A stretch of 64,000 nt of DNA from Variovorax sp. SG517 (GTDB lineage: Bacteria > Pseudomonadota > Gammaproteobacteria > Burkholderiales > Burkholderiaceae_C): contig NZ_JABMJG010000002.1 in NCBI RefSeq assembly GCF_013376045.1, positions 788,658 through 852,657 of the forward strand, written 5' to 3'. Shown here one piece after another: positions 1 to 8,752 of this stretch; the stretch's first letter is position 1; every line of letters begins with the position of its first letter. Position numbers and translations under genes: made by a program. The notes under the pieces are model-generated. The model was not told the origin of the DNA. It saw nothing but the letters and a program-made list of their open reading frames with translations, and ran no database searches.

Positions 1-608
1 TCGGTGAGGTCGACGCGCCCCTTCTTGTCCGCGGGGCGGACCTTCTCGGGCAATGCCTTGGCCGCTGCCAGGCACTCCGCGGAAAACTCGTGCGGCACGC
101 CGTACTTGCGCACGGCGATCTCGATCTCCATGCCGGGGTCGTCGATCTCGCCCAGCACTTCTTTCACCCGACCCACGGGCTGGCCGAACAGGGCCGGCGG
201 CTCGGTGAGCTGCACGACAACGACCTGCCCCACCTTCGCGGGACCGGTCGCTCCCTTGGGAATCAGGACGTCCTGGCCGTAGCGCTTGTCTTCCGGTGCG
301 ACGAGCCAGATGCCGCCTTCGTGCAACAGGCGGCCGATGATGGGCTGCTCTGGGCGCTCGACGATCTCCACCACGCGCCCTTCAGGGCGTCCGCGGCGGT
401 CCTGGCGCACGATGCGCGCCTTGACGCGGTCCTTGTGCAGCACCGCTCGCATTTCATTCGGAGGCAGATAGATGTCCGCCTCGCCGTCGTCGCGCTGCAC
501 GAAGCCGTGCCCGTCGCGATGTCCTTGGACAGTTCCTTCGATTTCATCCAGCAGGCCGCTGGAAGTAACGTTATTTTTGATATGATCTCCTTCTTTCCTG
601 AAATTCAA
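1..608 (-). CDS. rnr: Ribonuclease R, N-terminal part (gene continues beyond the window)
   Basis: This is a 3'-5' exoribonuclease of the RNase II/RNB family that degrades structured RNA in the cytoplasm. The visible part translates to the cold-shock/OB region, with motifs such as EGTVQGHRDGHGFVQRDD and DIYLPPNEMR, and then runs off the left edge before the catalytic RNB domain. The start is unclear. The only usual in-frame start close to the tRNA is TTG at 608, which has a weak ribosome site. A strong AAGAAGGAG site at 596-587 sits 5 bases before an in-frame ATC codon at 581. The protein begins almost directly with the cold-shock domain, so the N-terminal winged-helix segment found in E. coli RNase R is absent. 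A divergent tRNA-Leu starts only 27 bases upstream. The family call is firm; the start is not. Confidence 0.85.
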   Translation of the reverse strand, partial: MNFRKEGDHIKNNVTSSGLLDEIEGTVQGHRDGHGFVQRDDGEADIYLPPNEMRAVLHKDRVKARIVRQDRRGRPEGRVVEIVERPEQPIIGRLLHEGGIWLVAPEDKRYGQDVLIPKGATGPAKVGQVVVVQLTEPPALFGQPVGRVKEVLGEIDDPGMEIEIAVRKYGVPHEFSAECLAAAKALPEKVRPADKKGRVDLT

Positions 609-635
609 AACGCAGTTGCTTCTGCAACTACGTGG

Positions 636-720
<85 letters not shown>

Positions 721-756
721 AGTTTAAACAGACCTTTACCGGGTCAATCGATTCAA

Positions 757-782
757 GCCACCGGTCTCCGGTGGCTTTTTTC
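757..782 (+). terminator. Rho-independent terminator after tRNA-Leu copy 1
   Basis: A perfect 8-bp stem (GCCACCGG / CCGGTGGC) with a 3-nt loop is followed by a run of T residues. The hairpin is identical to the one after the second tRNA copy. Confidence 0.9.
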
Positions 783-873
783 ATTGCCGATCGAATCCGC
801 ATCGAACGGCCGGCGCAACCGGACAGGCAAGAGCCGGACCAGTGCCAAATTTTTTGCGCGCGCGCCGTTTTTT

Positions 874-902
874 CCGGGCAGCCGCGACAAATTGTGTATA
901 CT
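874..902 (+). promoter_or_regulatory. Possible promoter for tRNA-Leu copy 2
   Basis: A good -10-like hexamer TATACT lies at 897-902, 28 bases before the second tRNA. The -35 side is GC-rich and matches poorly, so this is a weak call based mainly on the -10 and its position between terminator 1 and tRNA 2. Confidence 0.35.
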
Positions 903-929
903 CGCAGTCTTTGCTGAAAAGCAGAGTCA

Positions 930-1014
<85 letters not shown>

Positions 1015-1050
1015 GATCCGAATTGACCCCCGCCAGGTCATCCGAAAGAA

Positions 1051-1075
1051 GCCACCGGTCTCCGGTGGCTTTTTT
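1051..1075 (+). terminator. Rho-independent terminator after tRNA-Leu copy 2 (probably also serves rimO)
   Basis: It has the same GCCACCGG / CCGGTGGC stem as the first terminator, followed by six T residues on the plus strand. Read on the minus strand, the hairpin lies about 20 bases after the rimO stop and is followed by TTCTTT, so it may terminate both convergent units. Confidence 0.88.
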
Positions 1076-1095
1076 CTTGCTCATCCGGATCTGCA

Positions 1096-2502
1096 TCAAA
1101 CGGGCAGCGCGATCAGGTCGTGGCCCTCGGCACCCACGATGCGCGCGCGGGTGAACTCACCCACCTTCAGCGTCTTGCTGATCTTCTCGGGCGGCAGCAG
1201 CCGGACCGTGCCGTCGATTTCCGGTGCATCGGCATACGTGCGCCCCACTCCGCCCTTGCGACCCATGGCAGGCGCCGAGTCGACCAGCACCTGCATCGTC
1301 GAGCCGATGCGCCTTTGCAGCTTGGCAATCGACACGGCCTCGGCCACCTCCATGAAACGCGCACGGCGCGCCTCGCGCTCGGCCTCGGGCAGCATGCCCG
1401 GGATGTCGTTTGCCGTAGCGCCCTCGACGGGGCTGTAGGCGAAGCAACCGGCGCGATCGATCTCGGCCTCGCGGATGAAGTCGAGCAGATGTTCGAACTC
1501 CCGCTCAGTCTCGCCAGGGAAGCCGGCAATGAAGGTGCTGCGGATCACGAGTTCCGGACACACTTCGCGCCAACGCGCCAGCCGCTCCAGGTTCTTCTCG
1601 CCGCTCGCCGGGCGCTTCATGCGCTTCAGCACATCGGGATGGCTGTGCTGCAAGGGCACATCGAGGTACGGCAGCACCTGGCCGCTCGCCATCAGCGGGA
1701 TGATCTCGTCGACGCTCGGGTACGGGTACACGTAGTGCAGGCGAACCCACGCACCATACGGCTCGGCGATTTCGCCGAGCGTGCGCACCAGTTCGAGCAT
1801 GCGGGTCTTGACCGGCTTGCCGTCCCAGAACCCGGTGCGGTATTTCACGTCGACCCCATAGGCCGAAGTGTCCTGGCTGATCACCAGCAGCTCTTTCACG
1901 CCGCCTTCGAACAAGGCCTTGGCCTCGCTCAGCACGTCGCCCACGGGCCGCGACACGAGGTCGCCGCGCATCGAGGGAATGATGCAGAAGGTGCAGCGAT
2001 GGTTGCAGCCCTCGCTGATCTTCAGGTACGCGTAGTGCCGCGGCGTCAGCTTAAGGCCGGCAACACCAAAGGTGTTCGGCACCAGGTCGATGAACGGATC
2101 GTGCGGCTTCGGCAGGTTGGCATGCACCGCATCCATCACCTCCTGCGTTGCGTGCGGACCGGTCACGGCAAGCACACTCGGGTGCATCTGGCGCACCAGA
2201 TTGCCACCCTGGTCGCCGGTCTTGGCACCAAGGCAGCCGGTGACGATCACTCGGCCGTTCTCGGCAAGCGCTTCGCCGATGGTGTCGAGGCTTTCCTTCA
2301 CGGCATCGTCGATGAAGCCGCAGGTATTGACGATCACCAGGTCAGCGCCTTCGAAAGTCTTTGCAGTTTGATAGCCCTCGGCGCTCAGCTGGGTCAGGAT
2401 CAATTCGGAATCGGTCAGGGCCTTGGGGCAGCCCAGGCTCACGAAGCCGACCTTGGGGGCGGTCGACGTGGCCGTACGTTCGGGGGAGGCAACTTCGCTC
2501 AT
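1096..2502 (-). CDS. rimO: Ribosomal protein uS12 methylthiotransferase RimO
   Basis: This radical-SAM enzyme adds a methylthio group to an aspartate of ribosomal protein S12, using SAM, a sulfur donor and two iron-sulfur clusters. The 468-residue product has the three cysteines of the N-terminal methylthiotransferase domain (LGCPKA C25, NTCGF C61, TGCLG C90) and the radical-SAM motif GCNHRCTFC (C166, C170, C173). A TRAM-like C-terminal segment follows. RimO rather than MiaB is indicated by the N-terminal [16 protein letters not shown] signature and by the overall order of motifs. It lies on the minus strand just downstream of phaR and converges on the tRNA-Leu pair. Confidence 0.96.
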   Translation of the reverse strand: MSEVASPERTATSTAPKVGFVSLGCPKALTDSELILTQLSAEGYQTAKTFEGADLVIVNTCGFIDDAVKESLDTIGEALAENGRVIVTGCLGAKTGDQGGNLVRQMHPSVLAVTGPHATQEVMDAVHANLPKPHDPFIDLVPNTFGVAGLKLTPRHYAYLKISEGCNHRCTFCIIPSMRGDLVSRPVGDVLSEAKALFEGGVKELLVISQDTSAYGVDVKYRTGFWDGKPVKTRMLELVRTLGEIAEPYGAWVRLHYVYPYPSVDEIIPLMASGQVLPYLDVPLQHSHPDVLKRMKRPASGEKNLERLARWREVCPELVIRSTFIAGFPGETEREFEHLLDFIREAEIDRAGCFAYSPVEGATANDIPGMLPEAEREARRARFMEVAEAVSIAKLQRRIGSTMQVLVDSAPAMGRKGGVGRTYADAPEIDGTVRLLPPEKISKTLKVGEFTRARIVGAEGHDLIALPV

Positions 2503-2568
2503 ATGCCTCTATTGTCCCAGCTATCGGTGACGGTGGGGCAACCACCGCTTGCGGGCACCTGCCGCAGG

Positions 2569-3129
2569 TCAGGAACGCTTGATGCCAAAGGCCCCCAGCA
2601 CCTGCTCGGTGTTCTTCTGCATCTGCTCCTGCATCTGCAGGAACACATTCTTCGATTGCTCGACATAGCTGCCCATCAACCCCTGCAGCATCGGCGACTG
2701 CATGGTCATGAAGCGCGCCCACATCTCGGGCGTCAGGCCTTCGGCTTTTTCCGCAAGCTGCGCCTGCACCTCGGTCATGGCCTGGATGTTCTTCTCGAGA
2801 TACGGACCCATGTAGCCCTGCATCGCCTGGCCATAGAAGCGGATGATGTTGGCCAGCACCTGCTCGGTGAACATCGGCGCGCCGCCGGCCTCTTCCTCGA
2901 GGATGATCTGCAGCAGGATGCTGCGCGTGAGGTCGTCGCCCGTCTTGGCATCGCGCACCACGAACTGGGCGTTCTGGATGACCAGCTGCTTCACCTCGGT
3001 CAGCGTGATGTACGTGGATGTCTCGGTGTCGTAGAGCCTTCTGTTCGGGTACTTCTTGATCACTCGCTGCACCGGTTTCGCCCCGGACTTCTTGCTCTGC
3101 ACTGCGGACTCCTTCACATGGACGCCCAT
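2569..3129 (-). CDS. phaR: Polyhydroxyalkanoate synthesis repressor PhaR
   Basis: This DNA-binding protein represses phasin and PHA-synthesis genes and also binds PHA granules. The 186-residue product carries the PHB/PHA accumulation regulator DNA-binding motif IKKYPNRRLYDTETSTYITL near the N-terminus. A helical C-terminal half follows, rich in Met and Gln (MQEQMQKNTEQ), as is typical of the PHB_acc domain. The frame stays open further upstream, but the ATG at 3129 (MGVHVKESAVQ) gives the normal family length. Its presence implies that the organism stores polyhydroxybutyrate, which fits bdhA nearby at 7.1 kb. Confidence 0.95.
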   Translation of the reverse strand: MGVHVKESAVQSKKSGAKPVQRVIKKYPNRRLYDTETSTYITLTEVKQLVIQNAQFVVRDAKTGDDLTRSILLQIILEEEAGGAPMFTEQVLANIIRFYGQAMQGYMGPYLEKNIQAMTEVQAQLAEKAEGLTPEMWARFMTMQSPMLQGLMGSYVEQSKNVFLQMQEQMQKNTEQVLGAFGIKRS

Positions 3130-3203
3130 GTCATCGGATGATTCTAGGGAGCGGCTTTGCTGCGCCGCGACAAGGTTTACCCTGACCGGCTGCGGCACTT
3201 CCC

Positions 3204-3572
3204 TCAATCTGCCGATGTCGCGTACTCCGCACCACATGCATGGCAGCCCGCAACTTCCGGCCGCTCTTCGTCGGCTCCGCGAAACCGCAGCGGATTCTTC
3301 TGCCCATAGACAACCCAGCATCGCGGGCAATGCTCCTGTCCGACAGTCGGCAGATAGGCGCGGGCGCGCTGTTCGGCGCGCTCCTCGGTCAGCGGCATGC
3401 CCTGGCGTTGGGCGCGCGCAACTTCGCGCGCTGCCATGGTGTCGGCACGACCGCTTTCGTAGTCATTGATGCCGTAGACAGCACGCGCAAACTCGATGGG
3501 CGCCTGCTTGAGCAGTGCGGCCAGGCGCCTGTCGGCATGAGCCCGATCAACGAACGTCGATCGCGTATTCAT
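3204..3572 (-). CDS. Hypothetical protein with paired CxxC (zinc-ribbon-like) motifs
   Basis: A 122-residue protein of unknown function starts at ATG 3572. The N-terminal two thirds is charged and helical (FVDRAHADRRLAALLKQAP). The C-terminal part has HCPRCWV and GCHAC, two CxxC pairs about 26 residues apart, which look like a rubredoxin- or zinc-ribbon-type metal site. No signal peptide or membrane segment is visible. It lies between phaR and the tRNA-Val gene on the same strand. The codon pattern supports a real gene. I do not recognise a named family. Confidence 0.7.
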   Translation of the reverse strand: MNTRSTFVDRAHADRRLAALLKQAPIEFARAVYGINDYESGRADTMAAREVARAQRQGMPLTEERAEQRARAYLPTVGQEHCPRCWVVYGQKNPLRFRGADEERPEVAGCHACGAEYATSAD

Positions 3573-3744
3573 CGGATCGCTTATCAAGAAAAATGGGATG
3601 TAGTTGCAGAGCGACCAAGGTAGCACAAGAACATGCCAAGGGTCTTTGTCTGCATCACTACGAGGGGGGCGATATGTGCACCGGGGAACCCGGTGCATGC
3701 TCTGTTCGACTGAACCGGTGGTTGGCCGGGGTTGAAACAGAAAT

Positions 3745-3821
3745 TGGTAGGCGCGATTGGACTCGAACCAACGACCCCCACCATGTCAAGGTGGTGCTCT
3801 AACCAGCTGAGCTACGCGCCT
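3745..3821 (-). tRNA. tRNA-Val, anticodon GAC
   Basis: This is a 77-nt class I tRNA on the minus strand with an encoded CCA. The acceptor strands AGGCGCG and CGCGCCT pair, the D-arm reads GCTCAGCTGGTTAGAGC, the anticodon arm is CCACC-TTGACAT-GGTGG with anticodon GAC, and the T-arm contains GGTTCGAGTCC. Confidence 0.97.
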
Positions 3822-3869
3822 AAGGATGTGTCCGAGAAGCAGTTATTGTAGCAGGAGAAATCGCGTTTT

Positions 3870-6110
3870 TCAGCGACGACGTGCAGATCGCACACCAATA
3901 ACTGCAGTGACCAGTCCGAGGACCTGCGTGAGACGCGCGGCATCGGCGATTTCGACGGTGAACGTCATCCACGCAGTGCCCTTGATCGACTGGGTCTGCA
4001 CGCCGATCACATTCATCTTCTCGCGCGCGAACACATCGGAGATGTCGCGCAGCAGCCCCTGGCGGTCGGCTGCCTCGACCGCCACGTCCACCGCATACAC
4101 AGGCGCATCGGCGCCCTTCTTCGCGGCACCCCACTCCACGTCGATGACGCGCTCGCCATCCTTCGCGGCCATCGTGCGGAAGTTGCTGCAGTCGCTGCGG
4201 TGCACGCTCACGCCGTGGCCCCGTGTGACGAAGCCGCGAATGGCATCGGGCGGCGCGGGCTTGCAGCACTTGGCGAGCTGCGTCATCAACGAAGAAACGC
4301 CCACAACCAGCACGCCGCCCTTGCCCGACTTCTCGCTGCCACGCGACTTCTTGATGAGCACGCCGTCGTCGGCTCCCTGTGCAGGCTCAGGCGGACGCAG
4401 CAGCGTCTCGATGTTGCGCAGGGAAAACTCGTCCTTGCCCACCACTTCGAACAGATGGTCCGCCGACTTGAAGCCCAGCTGCGAAGCCAGGTCCTCGAGC
4501 CGCACCGCCGTCTTGCCTTCTCGCTGCAGCAGCTTCTCGACCGCCTCGCGCCCGCGCGCCACGGTCTCGTGCGTGATCTGCGCGTTGAACCATGCACGCA
4601 CCTTCGCGCGCGCACGGTGGCTGGCCAGATAGCCGAGCTCCGCATTGAGCCAGTCGCGCGAGGGGCCGCCTTCCTTGGCCGCGATGATCTCCACCGTCTG
4701 CCCATTCGACAGCGGCGTGTTCAGCGGCACCATCGCGCCGTCGACACGCGCCCCGCGGCAGCGATGGCCCAGCGTGGTGTGCACCGTGTAGGCGAAGTCC
4801 ACAGGCGTCGCCCCCTGCGGAAGCTCGACGATGGCCGCATCGGGCGTCAGCACATAGATGCGGTCGTCGAAGAGGCCCTGCCCCTGCAGGCCGCCCGAGA
4901 GATCGCGCTCCCATGCCAGCAGTTGCCGCAGCACGGCGATCTTCGCGTCGTACTCGCCACTGGCCCACACGCCCGCGTAGCCCTTGTGGCCCGCTTCCTT
5001 GTAGGCCCAGTGGGCGGCCACGCCGTGCTCGGCGTGGTCGTGCATTTCTTCAGTGCGGATCTGGATCTCGATCGGCTTGCCCGCCTTGCCATCCACCAGC
5101 TCGCGCACCACCGTATGCAGCGACTGGTAGCCATTGGGCTTGGGCCGAGCGATGTAGTCGTCGAACTCTTCGTCGATGGGCTGGAAGTGCGAGTGCACCC
5201 ACGCCAGCGCGGCATAGCAGTCCTTCACATCCGGCACCACCACGCGCAGCGCGAGGATGTCGAACACCTGCGCGAAGTCGAGCGACTTGCCGCGCATCTT
5301 CTTCACGATGCTGTAGATGTTCTTGGGCCGCCCCTGTACCACGGCCTTGACGCCCTCGGCCTGCAGCTCGCGCTCGAGCTTCGAGCGCAGCTGCTCGACG
5401 TGCCCTTCGCGCTCGATGCGCTTCTCGTCGAGCAGGCGCGCGATCAGCTTGTAGGTCTCGGGCTCGAGGAAGCGGAACGAGAGATCCTCGATCTCCCACT
5501 TCACCTGCCAGATGCCCAGCCGGTTGGCCAGCGGCGCGAACACTTGCAGCGATTCGCGCGCCACGCCCTCGGGCGCCGGCTGCTTGCTCGCTGCCGCATG
5601 CCTCAGCGTCTGCAGGCGCGAAGCCAGCCTCAGCATCACCACGCGCAGGTCGCGCGAGAACGCGAGCAGCATCTTGCGCACGTTCTCGGTCTGCGCGCCG
5701 GCGCCTTCTCCGTGGTGGCCCTGCGAGGCCGAGCGCGCCTGCTCCTGCACGCGAACCAGCTTGGTCGTCTCGACCGCGAGCGCCGCGAAGTTGTCGCCGA
5801 ACACCTTGGCGATCACCTCCTGCGGGCGATTCAGGTGCTGACACGAATAGACCAGGTAGCTCGCGGCCTGCATGGCCTCGGAGCCGCCCATCTTCGCGAC
5901 GATGGCGGCCACCGCGTCGGCATGCGCGAGCGTGTTCTCGCCGGTGTCGAGCTTCTCGTCGGCGATCAGGGGTTCTGCGAAGGCGCGCGCGCGCGCCAGC
6001 ATGTTCTCCATCACCGGCGTGCGCTCGGCCGTTGCCGCGGACAGCGGATAGTCGACCATCACCGCGTCGGACGCGGATGCCGTCTGGAGACTCGAAGAAT
6101 CGCGCTTCAC
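3870..6110 (-). CDS. relA: GTP pyrophosphokinase RelA, (p)ppGpp synthetase I
   Basis: The ribosome-associated stringent-response enzyme makes (p)ppGpp from ATP and GTP/GDP on amino-acid starvation. With the GTG start at 6110 it is 746 residues, close to E. coli RelA (744). The HD hydrolase region (about 60-115) is degenerate: the stretch around YLVYSCQHL lacks the His-Asp pair, so it should be synthetase-only. The synthetase domain shows GRPKNIYSIVKKM (260-272), the acidic EEFDD motif typical of RelA rather than SpoT (314-318), and YQSLHT (328-333). TGS and C-terminal ACT domains follow. The GTG lies 11 bases after the stop of the upstream hydrolase gene, so the two genes are probably cotranscribed. 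An ATG at 6059 is an alternative start. Confidence 0.95.
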   Translation of the reverse strand: MKRDSSSLQTASASDAVMVDYPLSAATAERTPVMENMLARARAFAEPLIADEKLDTGENTLAHADAVAAIVAKMGGSEAMQAASYLVYSCQHLNRPQEVIAKVFGDNFAALAVETTKLVRVQEQARSASQGHHGEGAGAQTENVRKMLLAFSRDLRVVMLRLASRLQTLRHAAASKQPAPEGVARESLQVFAPLANRLGIWQVKWEIEDLSFRFLEPETYKLIARLLDEKRIEREGHVEQLRSKLERELQAEGVKAVVQGRPKNIYSIVKKMRGKSLDFAQVFDILALRVVVPDVKDCYAALAWVHSHFQPIDEEFDDYIARPKPNGYQSLHTVVRELVDGKAGKPIEIQIRTEEMHDHAEHGVAAHWAYKEAGHKGYAGVWASGEYDAKIAVLRQLLAWERDLSGGLQGQGLFDDRIYVLTPDAAIVELPQGATPVDFAYTVHTTLGHRCRGARVDGAMVPLNTPLSNGQTVEIIAAKEGGPSRDWLNAELGYLASHRARAKVRAWFNAQITHETVARGREAVEKLLQREGKTAVRLEDLASQLGFKSADHLFEVVGKDEFSLRNIETLLRPPEPAQGADDGVLIKKSRGSEKSGKGGVLVVGVSSLMTQLAKCCKPAPPDAIRGFVTRGHGVSVHRSDCSNFRTMAAKDGERVIDVEWGAAKKGADAPVYAVDVAVEAADRQGLLRDISDVFAREKMNVIGVQTQSIKGTAWMTFTVEIADAARLTQVLGLVTAVIGVRSARRR

Positions 6111-6121
6111 GCTTCGCTCAC

Positions 6122-7084
6122 TCAATCGCTCGATCGGTCGAAAAGAAAGTTGGTGACGGCGGCGATCTGTGCGGGGTCGACGAAGGTGGGTGCATGGCCC
6201 ACGCCCTCGAACTCGACCAGCGTTGCATGCGGCCCGCGCTGCGTCATGGCCAGGGCCGTTTCGCGCGACAGCAGGTCCGACTCGGCGCCGCGCGTAAGCA
6301 GCGTGCGTGCCGTGATGGCGTCGTACAGGCTCCACATGATCGCGCCGCCCTGCGCCGCGGCCTCGGGCGTGATGGCACGCAGCGCAACGCCGATGGCCGG
6401 GTCGTAGTGAAGCAGCCAGCGGCCGTCTTCGTCGCCGCTCGCCTCGACCTTCGCCGAGCCGTCGGCCGTGCGCTGCGAGGCGGGCACCACCATGTACCGC
6501 GACAGCGCCAGCCACTGGGCCGGCGTGTGGGGACCGAAGGTGGTCGACAGCGCCCACATGGCATCGGCCGCAGCCTGCACGCTCTCGAAGCTGCCGTTCC
6601 TGCCGACATAAGTGCCGATGCGCTGCAGCGCGACCGGTTCGATCGTCGGGCCGACGTCGTTGGCCACGAAGCGACGGATGGGGCGCGCCAGCGGCAGCTC
6701 CTTGTGCCCGGCGAGCACGAAGCCGATCAGCCCACCCATGCTGGTGCCGAGGTAGTCGAGCGTATCGATGGGCTGCTCGCGGTGCAGCTGCGCAATCAGC
6801 GCAACCATGTCGGCCGCGTACACCGGCACCTGATAGAGGGAAGGATCGCGCAGCCAGTCGCTGCGTCCACGCCCGACCACGTCGGGGCAGACCACGCGCA
6901 CGTCGCCGCCGGCGCGTTCCACGATGGCCTGGGCCAGTAGATCGAAATCGCGGCCCTGCCGGGTGAGACCGTGCACGCAGACCACGACGTGTGCGCTGCG
7001 CGCGTCGCCCCATTGCCAATAGGCCATGCGGTGGCCGCCCTGGGCGTCATCGCACGCCACGTGATGAAGCGTCGGCTCGGTCAT
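6122..7084 (-). CDS. Alpha/beta-fold hydrolase
   Basis: A cytoplasmic alpha/beta hydrolase of 320 residues; the substrate is unknown. It has the HG oxyanion segment (VVCVHGLTRQGRDF), a nucleophile elbow GTSMGG that supplies the catalytic Ser, and a C-terminal His in GVGHAPTF, so the triad looks intact. The ATG at 7084 (MTEPTLHH) is preferred over one 42 bases upstream. It is divergent from bdhA, with 68 bp between starts, and lies 11 bp before relA. Poly- or oligo-hydroxybutyrate hydrolysis is one possibility given the neighbour bdhA, but nothing in the sequence proves it. Confidence 0.88.
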   Translation of the reverse strand: MTEPTLHHVACDDAQGGHRMAYWQWGDARSAHVVVCVHGLTRQGRDFDLLAQAIVERAGGDVRVVCPDVVGRGRSDWLRDPSLYQVPVYAADMVALIAQLHREQPIDTLDYLGTSMGGLIGFVLAGHKELPLARPIRRFVANDVGPTIEPVALQRIGTYVGRNGSFESVQAAADAMWALSTTFGPHTPAQWLALSRYMVVPASQRTADGSAKVEASGDEDGRWLLHYDPAIGVALRAITPEAAAQGGAIMWSLYDAITARTLLTRGAESDLLSRETALAMTQRGPHATLVEFEGVGHAPTFVDPAQIAAVTNFLFDRSSD

Positions 7085-7152
7085 GGAAACAATCTTGTTC
7101 TGGTGCTGATAATTGTCTCGTCGCATCCTAATTCATCCGGAGATTGATCTTC

Positions 7153-7923
7153 ATGCTCAAAGGCAAAACCGCGCTTGTCACGGGGTCCACCAGTGGCATT
7201 GGCCTGGCCATCGCCAAGTCGCTCGCCCAGCAGGGCGCAAACATCGTGCTCAACGGCTTCGGCGATGCCGCGGCCCCCAAGGCGGAGGTGGAAGCACTCG
7301 GCGTTCGCGCCGAATACCACGGCGCCGACATGAGCAAGCCGGAACAGATCGAGGACATGATGAACTTCGCCGCGTCGAAGTTCGGCCGCGTCGACATCCT
7401 CGTGAACAACGCCGGTATCCAGCACGTGGCCAAGGTGGAGGATTTCCCCACCGAACGCTGGGACGCCATCATCGCGATCAACCTCACCAGCGCCTTCCAC
7501 ACCACGCGCCTTGCGATCCCCGCGATGCGCGAGGCGAACTGGGGCAGGGTCATCAACATCGCGTCGGCGCACGGCCTCGTGGCTTCGGCGCAGAAGTCGG
7601 CCTACGTGGCGGCCAAGCACGGCGTCGTCGGCCTGACCAAGGCTGTGGCGCTCGAAACCGCGACCACCGGCGTCACCGTCAATGCCATCTGCCCGGGCTG
7701 GGTGCTGACCGCGCTGGTGCAAAAGCAGATCGACGACCGCGCAGCGCGCGAAGGCATCACCGTCGCCCAGGCCCAGAACGACCTGCTGGGCGAAAAGCAG
7801 CCTTCGCTGCAGTTCACCACCGTCGAGCAGTTGGGCGGACTCGCCGTCTTCCTGTGCTCGCCGGCCGCCGACCAGGTCCGCGGCCAGGCGTGGGCCATGG
7901 ACGGCGGCTGGACTGCCCAGTAG
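7153..7923 (+). CDS. bdhA: 3-hydroxybutyrate dehydrogenase (SDR family)
   Basis: This NAD-dependent oxidoreductase interconverts (R)-3-hydroxybutyrate and acetoacetate, the step that returns PHB monomers to central metabolism. The 256-residue short-chain dehydrogenase has the cofactor motif TGSTSGIG, the NNAGIQH motif, catalytic Ser in NIASAHG and YxxxK as SAYVAAKHG. The C-terminal half contains NAICPGWVLTALV and the KQPSLQF segment seen in bacterial BdhA enzymes. GGAG at 7139-7142 sits 10 bases before ATG 7153, which fits better than the TTG at 7144. Confidence 0.92.
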   Translation: MLKGKTALVTGSTSGIGLAIAKSLAQQGANIVLNGFGDAAAPKAEVEALGVRAEYHGADMSKPEQIEDMMNFAASKFGRVDILVNNAGIQHVAKVEDFPTERWDAIIAINLTSAFHTTRLAIPAMREANWGRVINIASAHGLVASAQKSAYVAAKHGVVGLTKAVALETATTGVTVNAICPGWVLTALVQKQIDDRAAREGITVAQAQNDLLGEKQPSLQFTTVEQLGGLAVFLCSPAADQVRGQAWAMDGGWTAQ

Positions 7924-7959
7924 TGGGTAGCCCGCCGGTACGGGTTTCTCTTGTTTCTC

Positions 7960-8670
7960 TTATTTGAGCTGAACCGAGCCCGACACGGTCACCATCACGG
8001 CGGTCTTGCCGGCTTCGACCGGCACCGCCGAATCCGCCGACGAAAACGACTTGGCCTGCACCGCCATCATGCGCGGCCGGATCGGGCCGTTGTCGCTCGC
8101 GTTCACCGAAACCTCGCGCAGCGTGTAGCCGCCGAAGCCGAAGCCCTTGGCGAGTTCGTCGGCCTTCTGCTTGAAGTTCTGGATGGCGATGGTCTGCGCC
8201 TCGGTCTCGGTCTTGGCGCGCTGTTCGCGGCTCAGGCCGAAGCCCACGTTGCCCACGCTCAGCGTGGTGATGCGGCCAGCCGTCTGCGTGATGCGCGGGA
8301 AGTCGCGGCCTTCGAGAACCAGTTCGGTCGAGCCCTGCCAGCCGTTGATCTTGCCGTCCTTGGTGTAGCGCGGCGACAGGCTGAAGTTGCCGGTGCGCAC
8401 GTCGAGCTGGCCCGCCTGGGCGTTCTTCTTCGCTTCGGCCAGCGCGGCGTCGAGAGCGGCCTTCAGCTGCGTCTGCACGGTGGCTGCGTCGGTCGCGTCG
8501 CGGGTGGTCACGAGCGTCATGCTCAGCATGTCCTGCTGGACTTCGACCGCACCCGATGCGGTGAGCTGCAGCACGTTCTGGGGAGCCGGCGTGGCGGCGT
8601 TCTGGGCTAGGGCGGTGCCGGCAGCGGCCAGAGCGGCGCAGGCCGCGAGCAGTTTGATTTTCTTCTTCAT
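7960..8670 (-). CDS. Periplasmic SIMPL-domain (DUF541) protein
   Basis: A 236-residue exported protein of the SIMPL/DUF541 family (BP26/OMP28-like), whose molecular role is not settled. The N-terminus is a clear Sec signal (MKKKIKLLAACAALAAAGTA, then LAQ), with likely cleavage after ALA. The mature part shows the family pattern: a beta-rich start (LQLTASGAVEVQQD), a long helix with alternating Ala/Lys, ELVLEGRDFPRI, and a C-terminal VTVSGSVQLK strand. The gene converges with bdhA and follows, on the same strand, another small exported protein. Confidence 0.9.
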   Translation of the reverse strand: MKKKIKLLAACAALAAAGTALAQNAATPAPQNVLQLTASGAVEVQQDMLSMTLVTTRDATDAATVQTQLKAALDAALAEAKKNAQAGQLDVRTGNFSLSPRYTKDGKINGWQGSTELVLEGRDFPRITQTAGRITTLSVGNVGFGLSREQRAKTETEAQTIAIQNFKQKADELAKGFGFGGYTLREVSVNASDNGPIRPRMMAVQAKSFSSADSAVPVEAGKTAVMVTVSGSVQLK

Positions 8671-8752
8671 GGCGAGGTTCTCCCGTTTGATGTGAAAGAC
8701 AGGCAGGCCCACTCCGAAGGCGGGCCGGCAGGCCGGCGCATCGCGCACTGTC

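Noticed and set aside
861..873. GC-alternating tract followed by a T-run upstream of tRNA-Leu copy 2, considered as a terminator
   Set aside because: The alternating CGCG tract has no well-formed stem-loop next to the T residues, and a good terminator already lies at 757-782.
3870..7019. An apparent 1049-residue fusion of a hydrolase-region frame with RelA
   Set aside because: The upstream part is the wrong frame of the alpha/beta hydrolase gene; RelA starts at GTG 6110, giving the usual family length.
7924..7959. Short CCCG/CGGG repeat between bdhA and the SIMPL gene, considered as a terminator
   Set aside because: The stem is only 4 bp and the following T-rich tract is interrupted; support is too weak.
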